A stretch of 64,000 bases of DNA from Promethearchaeota archaeon (GTDB taxonomy: Archaea; Asgardarchaeota; Lokiarchaeia; Sigyniarchaeales; SOKP01): the NCBI GenBank assembly GCA_019058365.1, contig JAHPZE010000003.1:62001-126000 (forward strand), in the 5' to 3' direction. Position 1 is the first letter of the stretch. Each line of letters opens with the position of its first letter. A model generated the notes under the pieces. That model ran no database searches. It had not been told where the DNA came from and saw nothing but the letters and a program-made list of their open reading frames with translations. This document shows positions 1 through 9,036 of the stretch, piece by piece. A program made the translations under genes and the position numbers.

Positions 1-165
1 AAAGCTCCTGTAGAAGAAAATCCTTATGAATATAATAAAGTTGAACCGACAATATTTGGGAAACCTCAAACACAAATCGATCCCGAATTAAAAGTATGCA
101 TCCATTGTAAATCAAAAATTAAAAAAATGTGGAGTATTTGTCCAATTTGTGGAAAATCGCTCTGA
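1..165 (+). CDS. C-terminal end of a zinc-ribbon protein (5' partial)
   Basis: The reading frame is open from the first base and ends with TGA, leaving the last 54 residues of a longer protein. The visible part is a linker rich in Pro and Glu, followed by a terminal zinc ribbon with two Cys-x2-Cys knuckles (CIHC and CPIC-G). The same arrangement of a flexible tail capped by a zinc ribbon is seen in the GTPase that converges on it. The function cannot be told from the tail. The gene ends 105 bp before the stop codon of the opposing GTPase, so the two are tail to tail. Confidence 0.7.
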   Translation, partial: KAPVEENPYEYNKVEPTIFGKPQTQIDPELKVCIHCKSKIKKMWSICPICGKSL

Positions 166-269
166 CTTAAACGATTAAACTACCTAAATGTGAAACATAC
201 TAAAAATTTAGAAATGCATTTTAAAAGAAGGACAGAAGATATAAAAATGACTTGATTCTAAACCATATA

Positions 270-1889
270 TTATAACGGGGCTCCACATTTATTACAAAAT
301 TGATAATCGCTCGACAAAATTGCTCCACATTGTTGACAAATAATAATTTCTTTTTCTGAGGGTTTTGATACTTCTGATTGAACTGGTTTGCTTTCTATAT
401 CTGGTATATTTGGTATAATTCTTAATTTACTAACCTCTTGAGTTTCAGATCTTTTTTTTGGTGTAAATGGCATAAAATCTGCGACTATAGGTTTCTCTGT
501 CTCATCAGTTTTTTGACTTAAAGTTTGAAATAGAGAGGGTGTGCTTGATACTTCTGCTGTTGGGGTGGTAGGGACTGGGACTGTAGTTTTAGATTCTAAT
601 TTTTCTTTCTTTTCTTTTTTTGGTTTTTCTTTTTTTTCTTTCTTAGCTTTTTTCATATCCTCTAATAATTTTTGTTGCCTTTCCTTTTCTTCTTGGAGTT
701 TTTTCTCCTTCTCCGCTTTCTTTTTCTGCTTTTCAGCCTTTTTCATATCTTTCTTAGAATAAACTGGTTCTGGTAAGTTATCCATCAAAGAATCTGATTT
801 TGTTTCTTGGGTATCTTGTGGCATTAAAAAAGGAGCACCACTTGAAGGTTTACTATCAATAGATGGTGTTACCAATGGAGATTGAAATCCTTCTGGTGCA
901 GGAGCTGGAACTGGTACATTTGATGTAAAAGGTACTGCTTTTGGTTTATATATTTCATCTCTCCTCGTTGTAATGTTTGGTTCAGAAGGACTATGTAGTT
1001 GTTCTTCAGACAATTCATTCATTAATATTTCTTCTGGTGTTTTAAAGTCGAAAACGACGGGTTGTTTACTTGTTTTTTCAATTTGTGATTCTGGTAAAGG
1101 TATTTCTGGTTCAAATTCAGGTTCAAATATAGTTGTTGGTTCTGGAACTGGTGGAGCTTCAAACTCAAATTCAGGTTCTGGTTCAAATGTTGAACTTGGT
1201 TCAATATTTCCGGGAGATATAGGTTCTGGAACGGGTGGAGCTTCAAACTCAAATTCAGGTTCTAATTGCCTTAAAGGTGTTGGATAGGTTCCTGTTGCTG
1301 TTGTGAGAATTTGACCAGGACTGAACACAATTCCTTTTGAAATTAACTGATCGGGGACTCCTGATCCGATCATTAAACATGCAAGAATATAAAAACAATC
1401 ACCAACCCCTTCACCCGTTTTCGCTGAAGTTTCCATATAATACAAATTAAATTTACTTGTGAAATCATTAATTTCTTCAATGGAGACAGCTCTTAATTCG
1501 GTCAAATCACTTTTATTACCAACAAGGAGTAAAGGAATCTCTGTTTTAACATTCGCTCTTACTTCTTCTATCCATTGAGGAAGGTGTTCAAAGCTTGCAC
1601 CATTAGTAAGATCGAAGATCAATAATGCTCCTAAAGATCCTCTATAATACATTGGTCTAATTGAACTAAACCTCTCCTGTCCTCCGGTATCCCATATTTG
1701 AAGCTTTGCTCGTATTGAGCCTTCGACAGAATCGATATTAATTGTTTTTACGTGGAAATCTACCCCAATCGTCATTTTATAATCTTCAGTGAAAAAACCC
1801 TTACTAAATCTGAGAGTTAAAGCAGTTTTTCCGACTCCACCATCTCCTACGACAATCGATTTAAAGAGATAATCATATTCTTCAGCCAT
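270..1889 (-). CDS. Rab/Ras-like small GTPase with long Pro/Glu-Lys tail and C-terminal zinc ribbon
   Basis: Residues 1 to about 175 form a complete Ras-superfamily G domain: P-loop GDGGVGKT (15-22), switch Thr in KMTIGVDF, WDTGGQE, NKSD and ETSAKTG. This is a GTP/GDP switch of the kind expanded in Asgard archaea. The next 360 residues are unusual. A Pro/Glu-rich section carries two copies of EPEFEFEAPPVPEP, a Lys/Glu-rich segment (about 385-440) is probably coiled coil, and the last 25 residues form a zinc ribbon (CQQCG, CNKCG). There is no prenylation CAAX box, so the ribbon or the basic segment may serve for localisation instead (inference). At 539 aa it is about three times the usual length. 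Confidence 0.93.
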   Translation of the reverse strand: MAEEYDYLFKSIVVGDGGVGKTALTLRFSKGFFTEDYKMTIGVDFHVKTINIDSVEGSIRAKLQIWDTGGQERFSSIRPMYYRGSLGALLIFDLTNGASFEHLPQWIEEVRANVKTEIPLLLVGNKSDLTELRAVSIEEINDFTSKFNLYYMETSAKTGEGVGDCFYILACLMIGSGVPDQLISKGIVFSPGQILTTATGTYPTPLRQLEPEFEFEAPPVPEPISPGNIEPSSTFEPEPEFEFEAPPVPEPTTIFEPEFEPEIPLPESQIEKTSKQPVVFDFKTPEEILMNELSEEQLHSPSEPNITTRRDEIYKPKAVPFTSNVPVPAPAPEGFQSPLVTPSIDSKPSSGAPFLMPQDTQETKSDSLMDNLPEPVYSKKDMKKAEKQKKKAEKEKKLQEEKERQQKLLEDMKKAKKEKKEKPKKEKKEKLESKTTVPVPTTPTAEVSSTPSLFQTLSQKTDETEKPIVADFMPFTPKKRSETQEVSKLRIIPNIPDIESKPVQSEVSKPSEKEIIICQQCGAILSSDYQFCNKCGAPL

Positions 1890-1949
1890 TACACGTCCCT
1901 ATATTACATTTCAATTTATTATATAATGAAATATTTTCTAAAATGGTCT

Positions 1950-1965
1950 AGCTTTTATATATTAT
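1950..1965 (-). promoter_or_regulatory. Candidate TATA box for the long-tailed GTPase
   Basis: On the minus strand this reads TATATAAAAGCT, about 60 bp upstream of the GTPase start codon. It lies in a 296-bp AT-rich gap that holds no open gene. The placement fits an archaeal promoter with a short leader, but the whole gap is so AT-rich that the call rests only on position and the T/A pattern. Confidence 0.3.
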
Positions 1966-2185
1966 AACTATAAATACAAATTTATAATTTTATTTATAAA
2001 ACTATATTCTGTAATTTTAATAATAACAATATAAGATATCGTAATAATATTTTTTTTTAAATTAAAAAATATTGTGAAAGTCATAAAATTTAAAGAAAAA
2101 TACTATAATTAAAATATTATTTTACGTAATCACTAAGAACTTGTTTCCTTATTAAGATGAGATTCTAATATTATATATACGAATT

Positions 2186-3070
2186 CTACGTTAGTTTATG
2201 AGCTTCTTTACAGACGTCAACATTTTCAATCCATTCGTTGATTTTATTTAGCTCCTGTTCAGGAAATTCATATGAATGCTCTCGATCAGGGTATATTCCA
2301 TTTATAACTTCGTCTTTATAATTATTCAAAGCATGACGAATAGATTCTCCAATGTTACCAAAATATTTAACAAATTTAGGTTTAAACTCTGTAAAGATAC
2401 CTAACATGTCGTGAATTACCAATATTTGGCCATCACAATACACTCCAGCTCCGATACCTATAGTTGGAACATCAACACTACTTGTAATTATTTTTGCTAT
2501 TTGCCAAGGAATACCTTCTAAAACAATTGAAAAAACTCCTGATTCCTCTAAATTTTTTGCATCTAATATTAATTTCTTTGCTGCTTCTATTGTTTTCCCT
2601 TGAACTAAATAACCTCCAAACTCATAAATTGCTTGAGGGGTGAGACCAATATGCCCCATAACTTGAATATCTGCATTGATCATTGCTTTAATCGTAGGAC
2701 AAATTTCTGTTCCCCCTTCGACTTTAACAGCTTCAGCACCACCTTCTTGAATAAAACGTCCAGCATTTTTAACAGCATCGGTGAGATTTATCTTATATGA
2801 AAGAAAAGGCATGTCTCCAACAAGTAATGCATTTGATACTCCTCGGCTTACCGCTTTAGTATGATGAATCATTTCATCCATAGTTACAGATAGAGTATTC
2901 TTATATCCAAGCATTACCATTGAAAGCGTATCTCCTACAAGTATAAGATCAATACCACTATTATCAACGATTTTTGCTAGTGAATAATCATAGGAGGTGA
3001 TGGTAACTATTTTTTCTCCTTTTTTTTTCTTCCCAATAATATCATTTATTGTGACTTTTTGTAAGGACAT
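2186..3070 (-). CDS. panB: 3-methyl-2-oxobutanoate hydroxymethyltransferase (ketopantoate synthase)
   Basis: PanB transfers a hydroxymethyl group from methylene-tetrahydrofolate (or the archaeal C1 carrier) to 2-ketoisovalerate, giving ketopantoate for CoA synthesis. The 294-aa protein covers the whole family. The family signatures are all visible: [13 protein letters not shown] near the N-terminus, [39 protein letters not shown], and IGIGAG followed by [13 protein letters not shown]. It stands alone, divergent from the aminotransferase at 3259. That aminotransferase interconverts valine and ketoisovalerate, the PanB substrate, which makes the pair biochemically coherent. Confidence 0.96.
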   Translation of the reverse strand: MSLQKVTINDIIGKKKKGEKIVTITSYDYSLAKIVDNSGIDLILVGDTLSMVMLGYKNTLSVTMDEMIHHTKAVSRGVSNALLVGDMPFLSYKINLTDAVKNAGRFIQEGGAEAVKVEGGTEICPTIKAMINADIQVMGHIGLTPQAIYEFGGYLVQGKTIEAAKKLILDAKNLEESGVFSIVLEGIPWQIAKIITSSVDVPTIGIGAGVYCDGQILVIHDMLGIFTEFKPKFVKYFGNIGESIRHALNNYKDEVINGIYPDREHSYEFPEQELNKINEWIENVDVCKEAHKLT

Positions 3071-3258
3071 ATTTTCAAATAACTAATTAGCTTTGAAAAA
3101 TGTTATGAAATTTTGCTTAAGTTATTTTCGAGAGCATGAAAAGAAGATCATTAGAAATATGCAAATTTGCTATTTGTAATAATAATAATTTTTATCAATA
3201 AGACTTTTTAATCTTCACATATTAACCCTAATAGTCTAATAAAGAGGATTTAAGCATT

Positions 3259-4287
3259 ATGATAGATCCAAAAGATATTGATTTCTATTCATTGGGATTT
3301 AATTTTATTGCAACAAAAACTATGTTTATGGCAAATCATAAAAATGGCAAATGGGAAGATGGAAAATTATTACCTTTTGGAAACTTCGAAATTTCTCCAG
3401 CATCATGTGTAATAAATTACGGACAAGGTATTTTTGAAGGAATGAAAGCCTTAAGAGCAAAGAATGGAGAAGTTACGTTGTTTAGACCAGCAGAAAATAG
3501 TAAAAGATTTAATTTTAGTGCTAGAAGAATGTTAATGCCAGAATATGATGCCGATAAGTTTATTGATGCTGTGAAGAGAGTGGTAAAGGCTAATGAAGAG
3601 TTTATTCCTCCTTATGATAGTGGAGGAGCTTTATATATCCGGCCGATTTTGTTTGGATATGGACCTATTCTTGGAGTACACTCAGCAGAAGAATTTAAAT
3701 TGATAATTTTTACAGTTCCTGTTGGACCTTATTTTCCAGAGGGCTTTAAAGGAATTAAGTTAGAAATATCAAAAAATTATACTAGAGCTGCTCCTGGAGG
3801 GACGGGTTCAGCAAAAACAATATGTAATTATGCTGGGACAATGTTGCCCGCAAAAGAAGCTAAAGCAAGAGGGTTTTCACAAATTTTATATTTAGATGCC
3901 ATTCATTTAGAGTATATCGAAGAAGTCGGTGCAGCTAATTTTTTCGCAATGATTAATGGTAAATTAGCCACTCCCAGAAAGTCGGGAACAATTTTAGAAG
4001 GAATTACGAGGGAATCTATTTTAGAACTTGCATCCAAAAAATTAGGAATTGAGGTTGAAGAGAGAGAAATTTCTTATAGAGAATTATTTAAAGATTCATG
4101 TACAGAAGCATTCTGTAGCGGTACTGCAGCGGTAATTACTCCAATTGCATCAGTTAATATAGAAGGGAACGAGCGAATCTTTAATGACCAAGAACCAGGG
4201 GAAATAACTAATAAAATATATAAATTGCTAACAGGAATTCAGCGAATAGAAATAGAAGATGAGTTTGGATGGATTACTAAAGTATAA
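3259..4287 (+). CDS. ilvE: Branched-chain amino acid aminotransferase
   Basis: This PLP fold-type IV aminotransferase interconverts Leu, Ile and Val with their 2-oxo acids, using glutamate/2-oxoglutarate. Visible signatures are GQGIFEGMKALR near residue 55, RPILFGYG, the stretch TGSAKTICNYAG containing the Schiff-base lysine region, and the cofactor phosphate motif GTAAVITPI near residue 290. At 342 aa it matches the longer IlvE-II type. The start ATG lies 9 bp after an AGAGGA purine run. It is divergently placed from panB and may share a control region with it. Ketoisovalerate links the two enzymes. Confidence 0.95.
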   Translation: MIDPKDIDFYSLGFNFIATKTMFMANHKNGKWEDGKLLPFGNFEISPASCVINYGQGIFEGMKALRAKNGEVTLFRPAENSKRFNFSARRMLMPEYDADKFIDAVKRVVKANEEFIPPYDSGGALYIRPILFGYGPILGVHSAEEFKLIIFTVPVGPYFPEGFKGIKLEISKNYTRAAPGGTGSAKTICNYAGTMLPAKEAKARGFSQILYLDAIHLEYIEEVGAANFFAMINGKLATPRKSGTILEGITRESILELASKKLGIEVEEREISYRELFKDSCTEAFCSGTAAVITPIASVNIEGNERIFNDQEPGEITNKIYKLLTGIQRIEIEDEFGWITKV

Positions 4288-4301
4288 TTTTTTTTTATTT
4301 T

Positions 4302-4805
4302 TTAAATTCTTTCTATGAGAGAAATGAATGCTTTCTTAACGTTATCTCCTGTTTTTGAGGAGATTTTTAAATATCCTATAATATTATTATATTTTTTTAT
4401 TATATTTAATATATAATCATCAAAAATTTTACAGTTATATATATCAATAATATCAGATTTGTTTCCCAATATAAAAGCAGATATATTACCATATTGATTT
4501 AATTTTTTTATCCAATCTTCAACTCCTTCAAGCGTGTTGAATCGAGATAAGTCAAATAATACAAAAGCTGCTATAGAACCATCCACAAAATCATTTAACA
4601 ATTGTTTAAATTGAGATTGCCCTGCAAAGTCCCACATTACAAAATTATATTCTTGCTCATTTATAGTTAGATTTTTGGAAAAAAAATCAATTCCTTTAGT
4701 TAATTCGCAATTATCATCGAAATTATCATGGATTAAACGATTTAGAAACGATGTTTTCCCAACACCACCATCTCCAGAAACAATGATTTTTACTGTTTTT
4801 TTCAT
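4302..4805 (-). CDS. Small Ras-like GTPase
   Basis: A minimal 167-aa G domain with no extension. The motifs are GDGGVGKTSF (P-loop, near residue 11), the switch I Thr in LTKGIDFF, WDFAGQSQF with the catalytic Gln, GNKSD and SSKTG. All nucleotide-binding positions are intact, so it should bind and hydrolyse GTP. It ends without a Cys-rich tail, so lipid anchoring is not evident. It lies convergent with ilvE, 14 bp from that gene's stop. It is one of four small GTPases in this window, a density typical of Asgard archaea and rare elsewhere among prokaryotes. Confidence 0.9.
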   Translation of the reverse strand: MKKTVKIIVSGDGGVGKTSFLNRLIHDNFDDNCELTKGIDFFSKNLTINEQEYNFVMWDFAGQSQFKQLLNDFVDGSIAAFVLFDLSRFNTLEGVEDWIKKLNQYGNISAFILGNKSDIIDIYNCKIFDDYILNIIKKYNNIIGYLKISSKTGDNVKKAFISLIERI

Positions 4806-4983
4806 GTTAATATATACTATATTGTTTTTAGTTTAAAAAACTACGATAAAAGGTGATTTCCGTAATAGTAGAACATAAAAAAATCTTGCTATATACAATC
4901 CTTTTACTTACTTAAATGTAAAAATCAGTGTATTTTAAAATATAGAAAATGATAAGATAAGATTTATACGGAGTTTGAGTATT

Positions 4984-5388
4984 TTATTGTACTCGAAGAA
5001 GCTGTGAACTTCCAGTACAAATTAATCCTCCTTTTTCATCCCAGATTTTTGCTTTACAAAAGAAGATATTTTTCCCACTCTTAATGCACTTAGCCTTTGC
5101 TGTTAAACGTCCCTTAGATACGGGTTTGAGAAATTCGACTTGTAAATCTATTGTTGTAACATATACATCAGGAAGGATCAGAGACAACGCTGCACATCCA
5201 CAAGTAGAATCGACAAGAGAAGCTAAAACGCCTCCATGAATGATCCCATTCTGGGTAAGGTTTTCTCTTATTTCCATTTCAAAATTAACTCTTCCATCCG
5301 CGATTTCTTGTATTTCAAAACCCAATGTGGAATAGTACGGTATTTTTTTATAGAGTAGCTTTATAATATCATTCATATTATATATCAT
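4984..5388 (-). CDS. PaaI-type hotdog thioesterase
   Basis: A 134-aa single hotdog domain that probably hydrolyses an acyl- or phenylacetyl-CoA thioester. The family motif NGIIHGGVLASLVDSTCGCAA is clear, with the HGG turn and the catalytic Asp on the long helix, followed by VEFLKPVSKGRLTAKAKCIKSGK. Such proteins act as tetramers in the cytoplasm. The substrate cannot be read from sequence. The gene is isolated between a GTPase and an Asgard-specific protein. Confidence 0.88.
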   Translation of the reverse strand: MIYNMNDIIKLLYKKIPYYSTLGFEIQEIADGRVNFEMEIRENLTQNGIIHGGVLASLVDSTCGCAALSLILPDVYVTTIDLQVEFLKPVSKGRLTAKAKCIKSGKNIFFCKAKIWDEKGGLICTGSSQLLRVQ

Positions 5389-5478
5389 TCTGTTTTAGAA
5401 TATAATTATATGTGTTAATGGAGATTTTTTAAAATTTCTAAAGGCAAAAAATTAAAACCTATGAAATCACACTAATTC

Positions 5479-6384
5479 TTGATGCTGAAATTTAGAATTA
5501 ATAGCTTTATCGACCTTAGATTTGAAGATGGGAAAACTAATATTTATGTGAATAATAGACTATTTAATCATTGTAAATATATCCTACTGAATCTTCCAGC
5601 TGATGATTCTAAGAATATTACTGATATTGATTCAATAGATGATGCTGTTAAAAATTTAAATAACTCCGTCGAAATTATAGGAAATGAGATAAATAAGATT
5701 AATCCTGAAATATTATTTTGGGCTCATTGTTCAAATCTTCAAACATGGTATGAAAATAATTATAATACAAATTTGATCCATAGTAATTTAGCATTTCCAT
5801 TGCTTAAAGAGTTGACTAGAGCAGGAGATCTTAAAGCAACGAAAATTTTTAAAGAAGAAGTTGCAAAAAGATTTGAGGGTCATAATCTAAACGTAATTCA
5901 ATTCTTGTTGTATAATAAATATTTAGATTGTTTAAATAAGGAGGAATTAGAGACTTTATTAGAACGTATTAGTGCTAGTTTAACTGATTTGGTTACTAGA
6001 AAACTTAGAGAACAATTAAAAGCAATTTACGCTAATTTCAGAGAAATTAAAGATGTAATTGATATATTACTTTTTCTTGATTTAAATTATAATCAAAATT
6101 TAATTCTTCGAATCCTAAATAAATTAAGTATGAAAAATAATACTCATTTTACATATTTTTTAATATTGCATTTAAACTTTAAAGACCATTTTGATTTTAA
6201 AATCCCTTATGGAAAATTTTTCACTTACTTTGAGAAGATCCTTAATGATATTTATAAGAATTATCCAGAAATCGATGATTTACTTAAAATTATCGATTCT
6301 GGCTTTATAAATGGTGGAATTTCTCTAGATGAAAAACTTTCCTATGGTTTTGTATCTAATCCAGAAGGCATATATGAAGAATAA
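5479..6384 (+). CDS. Asgard-type alpha-helical protein resembling the N-terminal domain of Lokiarchaeal LRR proteins
   Basis: A 301-aa soluble protein with no enzyme motif. The segment around residues 77-130 contains FWAHCSNLQTWYENNYN, then LIHSNLAFPLLKELTRAGD, then KIFKEEVAKRFE. From memory this resembles a domain that precedes leucine-rich repeats in Lokiarchaeal proteins. No leucine-rich repeats follow here; the rest is predicted helical with a loop-rich end. The likely role is protein-protein interaction (inference). It starts at ATG ATG after an AT-rich gap and ends 17 bp before the convergent acetyltransferase. I am fairly sure it is a gene, but not of its function. Confidence 0.75.
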   Translation: MMLKFRINSFIDLRFEDGKTNIYVNNRLFNHCKYILLNLPADDSKNITDIDSIDDAVKNLNNSVEIIGNEINKINPEILFWAHCSNLQTWYENNYNTNLIHSNLAFPLLKELTRAGDLKATKIFKEEVAKRFEGHNLNVIQFLLYNKYLDCLNKEELETLLERISASLTDLVTRKLREQLKAIYANFREIKDVIDILLFLDLNYNQNLILRILNKLSMKNNTHFTYFLILHLNFKDHFDFKIPYGKFFTYFEKILNDIYKNYPEIDDLLKIIDSGFINGGISLDEKLSYGFVSNPEGIYEE

Positions 6385-6401
6385 TCAAATTCGAATAATT
6401 A

Positions 6402-7184
6402 TTACTCTAAACTTTTTTCTAGATAATAATAACTATAAGCTTTTTCAAAACCTAATTTATTGTAGAGGTTCATAGCTTTATTATTTTCAATTTCAACTTG
6501 TAACCATATGGTTTTGACACCATTTGGAATAGCCCAATCGCTTATAACTTTAAAAAGCATTGATGTAGCAATATATTGCTTCCGAAAATTTGGTTTTACT
6601 AATAGATCAGCAATATACAAGAATCCATGTGGATCTAATATTCCCATGAGGGTTCCTACAACTTTATTTTCGTGTTTGGCTATAATAAAACGTTTCTTTG
6701 GAATAATAATTCTTTTAACTAAAGCATCTAAAATTTTCTGTGCACTTTGATCTCTCTTAGAATATTTGCTTATAAAATTAGAAATTACTTCTTCTCGTTT
6801 AGAATAGATAAAATATTTAAATTTTTCATTAATTACCCCAATTCTTAATTTTTGAGCAGAAGCAATCAGTGTATGAGTAATACAACCTAGTTGGTGATAT
6901 CTATGCTCTTTTAGTTTAACAACTAAATTGCTTGGTTCAAAAAAGTCAGGTATTGTAAAGATTGTCGGTAAATTATATGCTTGATAGGCTTTTTCAGCGA
7001 GTTTGATATCTTTATCTAATTCATTCAAATAACCAGTATAACGTAAAGGAAAGACAGAATTTGCGCGAGATGTAACTCCATCAGTAAAGCGCAAGATCCA
7101 CCCATGTAAAAAGTAATAATGGTGCGCCGGCCATGAATTCATCAATATTTCTTGTAAAAATTTTATATCTTCTTTTCCAAACAT
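6402..7184 (-). CDS. GNAT-family N-acetyltransferase
   Basis: A 260-aa acyl-CoA-dependent acetyltransferase. The GNAT fold lies in the C-terminal 130 residues. The acetyl-CoA pyrophosphate loop corresponds to VKPNFRKQYIATSMLFKVI, followed by LQVEIENNKAMNLYNKLGFEKAYSYY, the usual last strand and helix. The N-terminal half (WPAHHYYFLHGWILRFTDGVTSRANSV) is a domain often fused to GNATs in this subfamily. The loop lacks the strict R/Q-x2-G-x-G/A form (it reads KQYIAT), a tolerated variant. The substrate is unknown. Confidence 0.85.
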   Translation of the reverse strand: MFGKEDIKFLQEILMNSWPAHHYYFLHGWILRFTDGVTSRANSVFPLRYTGYLNELDKDIKLAEKAYQAYNLPTIFTIPDFFEPSNLVVKLKEHRYHQLGCITHTLIASAQKLRIGVINEKFKYFIYSKREEVISNFISKYSKRDQSAQKILDALVKRIIIPKKRFIIAKHENKVVGTLMGILDPHGFLYIADLLVKPNFRKQYIATSMLFKVISDWAIPNGVKTIWLQVEIENNKAMNLYNKLGFEKAYSYYYLEKSLE

Positions 7185-7190
7185 AAATAT

Positions 7191-7376
7191 CTAACTCTTA
7201 ATTTTTTTTAAATTAAAGTACTTTTTCTTTCTTTTTCTTATTTTAATTTCAGTGTTGCCCAACTTAGCACTACAATACCTACAATTAGTAGTATAACCCT
7301 CTAATTCCTTTCCACATTCTGGACAATATTTAGGTCCCGATAAGCAATTGTCTCTTATACAAACCCACTCTCGTCG
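7191..7376 (-). pseudogene. Zinc-ribbon fragment without a start codon
   Basis: Reading leftward from 7376 to a TAG at 7191 gives about 61 codons of clearly coding character: WVCIRDNC, then CPECGKEL, then CRYCSAKLG and a Lys-rich tail. The Cys pairs suggest a double zinc knuckle. The frame opens with an in-frame TGA at 7377-7379 and contains no ATG, GTG or TTG before the cysteines. It therefore looks like the 3' remnant of a longer zinc-ribbon gene, or a gene broken by a frameshift. It starts immediately upstream of the GNAT gene, on the same strand. Confidence 0.4.
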
Positions 7377-7462
7377 TCAATATCTAAATTATTAAAAAAA
7401 ATTTATTTATATTTACCTATTTTGTATTTTAAATCAGTCATATAGTTTTTTAATACACAATT

Positions 7463-8068
7463 GTGATAAGGAATATAATTTTTGATTTGGGTAATGTAAT
7501 TTTCAATTTTAAACCAGAGAAATTCTTACGCAGATATACTAACGATGAAATTTATATAAAAGACTTTATTTCCAAAGTGATTCGAAGTGAAATTTGGTTA
7601 AAATTAGATCGTGGAACAATTTCAATTAAAAAGGCAGAGGAAGAATTCATTGAGAAATTTCCAGAAGATCGCAATTTTATTTTGATGTTCTTTGAAGAAT
7701 GGATGAAGATGCTTACTCCAATCCAAGAAAATGTAAAAATTCTATATGAGTTAAAAGCTAATGGTTATAAATTATATATTTTATCTAATTTTATTATTGA
7801 AGCGTTTGATTATGTACAAAACCAATATAGTTTTCTGACACTTTTTGATGGAAAGATTATTTCAGGGAACGTAAAAGTTATTAAACCTGAGCTTGAGATC
7901 TATCAAATGTTAATTAAAATATACAATTTAGTACCAGAAGAATGTATATTTATTGACGATGTACTCGCTTTTTTATCTAGAGCAAGACGATTGAATATAA
8001 AAACAATTTTATTTACACAAGATACAAATTTACGTACAGAATTAAGGAAATTGAAAGTGAATATTTAA
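7463..8068 (+). CDS. HAD-superfamily phosphatase (YihX-like)
   Basis: A 201-aa haloacid-dehalogenase-like hydrolase. Motif I is FDLGNVIFNF with the nucleophile Asp at residue 8. Motif II is LSNF near residue 112, motif III is the Lys in KVIKPELEIYQ, and motif IV is FIDDV. The small helical cap lies between motifs I and II, as in subfamily IA sugar-phosphate phosphatases such as YihX. The start codon is GTG. It converges with the AAC(3)-like gene, 9 bp apart. Confidence 0.9.
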   Translation: MIRNIIFDLGNVIFNFKPEKFLRRYTNDEIYIKDFISKVIRSEIWLKLDRGTISIKKAEEEFIEKFPEDRNFILMFFEEWMKMLTPIQENVKILYELKANGYKLYILSNFIIEAFDYVQNQYSFLTLFDGKIISGNVKVIKPELEIYQMLIKIYNLVPEECIFIDDVLAFLSRARRLNIKTILFTQDTNLRTELRKLKVNI

Positions 8069-8077
8069 AATTAAATT

Positions 8078-8917
8078 TTATAGAGATTTTCGGTTTTTTT
8101 TAATCCATTTAATACCAAAATCCACGATGTCTCGTTGTGATATTAGTCTAGATTCTGCTAAACCGACTTTCCCGGGAATATAATTAATTTTTAATTCGAA
8201 ATCAATTCCTAATTGCTCAAAATCGTCATTATTGATATCTAATTCTTTCCATTCTACCCATTTTCTTTCATTACCTACTTGAATTGCTGATCCATTTAAT
8301 CTATAATGTTTTCCTGGATAATCACCTCGATATTCAGCAAGGTGTAGAGAGCTGTTATTTTCGTGGGACACTCCAACTAATAAAACTTTTCCATCAAGTT
8401 CATATATTCGAGCTATTGGAGAATTTTCACCTAGATCAGCCAGTAATTCGTGATTTTCTATTATGAGTTTAGCATATTTTCCCCATGCTGCAAAAGAGGA
8501 TATTGGATGATTACTACGAAGTACATTAGGCCATTTTCTAAAAGTATCCACAATTATTCCCATTCCTCGAGTAGGCGTTATTCCAGGATGATAAGCAGGC
8601 ATTTCATTACGAATTATATCCCACCAACTTTTTGGTACAGGTGGATTTTCCCAAAATGATGGATCCGTATTATCACCGGAAAATGTGGGCATAATCAATG
8701 TTCCTTCTGAAGTAAGGATTTGCATCACTGCTTTTATAACTGAAACAGGCCCTCCTACAGTCCATCCTATTGCGCTTAATGAACTATGCATTATCAGTGT
8801 TTGTCCTGATCTAATGCCGAGCGATTCAAAATCTTGTTTTAATGAAGTTATAGTGTTAGGATATTGAGTAGATTCCACAACATCCCACTCAGATTGTTTA
8901 TGATGACCAATTCCCAT
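8078..8917 (-). CDS. AAC(3)-family N-acetyltransferase
   Basis: A 279-aa member of the aminoglycoside 3-N-acetyltransferase fold, distinct from GNAT. Family features are LIMHSSLSAIGWTVGGP near residue 44, GTLIMPTFSGDNTD, PGITPTRGMGIIVDTFRKWP, SNHPISSFAAWG, and LLVGVSHENNSSLHLAEYR containing the conserved His and Glu. In archaea and environmental bacteria these proteins usually acetylate unknown amino sugars rather than antibiotics, so resistance should not be assumed. The gene is monocistronic. Confidence 0.9.
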   Translation of the reverse strand: MGIGHHKQSEWDVVESTQYPNTITSLKQDFESLGIRSGQTLIMHSSLSAIGWTVGGPVSVIKAVMQILTSEGTLIMPTFSGDNTDPSFWENPPVPKSWWDIIRNEMPAYHPGITPTRGMGIIVDTFRKWPNVLRSNHPISSFAAWGKYAKLIIENHELLADLGENSPIARIYELDGKVLLVGVSHENNSSLHLAEYRGDYPGKHYRLNGSAIQVGNERKWVEWKELDINNDDFEQLGIDFELKINYIPGKVGLAESRLISQRDIVDFGIKWIKKNRKSL

Positions 8918-9036
8918 AGCGTTGAGAATTATTAAAAATTAAAAAAATTTTTGTAAAAGTGATTTTTGTTTTTTCGATAAAAATACTAAATTTATACTCT
9001 GTTTTTCTTTAAAAATGCACAATAATTGATAGATCT

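Noticed and set aside
541..1287. Open frames on the plus strand with Ser/Phe-rich or Gly/Ser-rich products
   Set aside because: They are the antisense of the repeated EPEFEFEAPPVPEP and Lys-rich tail of the GTPase and have no independent signal.
8078..8917. Antibiotic-resistance gene
   Set aside because: The AAC(3) fold is clear but the family is broad and there is no mobile context, so resistance should not be claimed.
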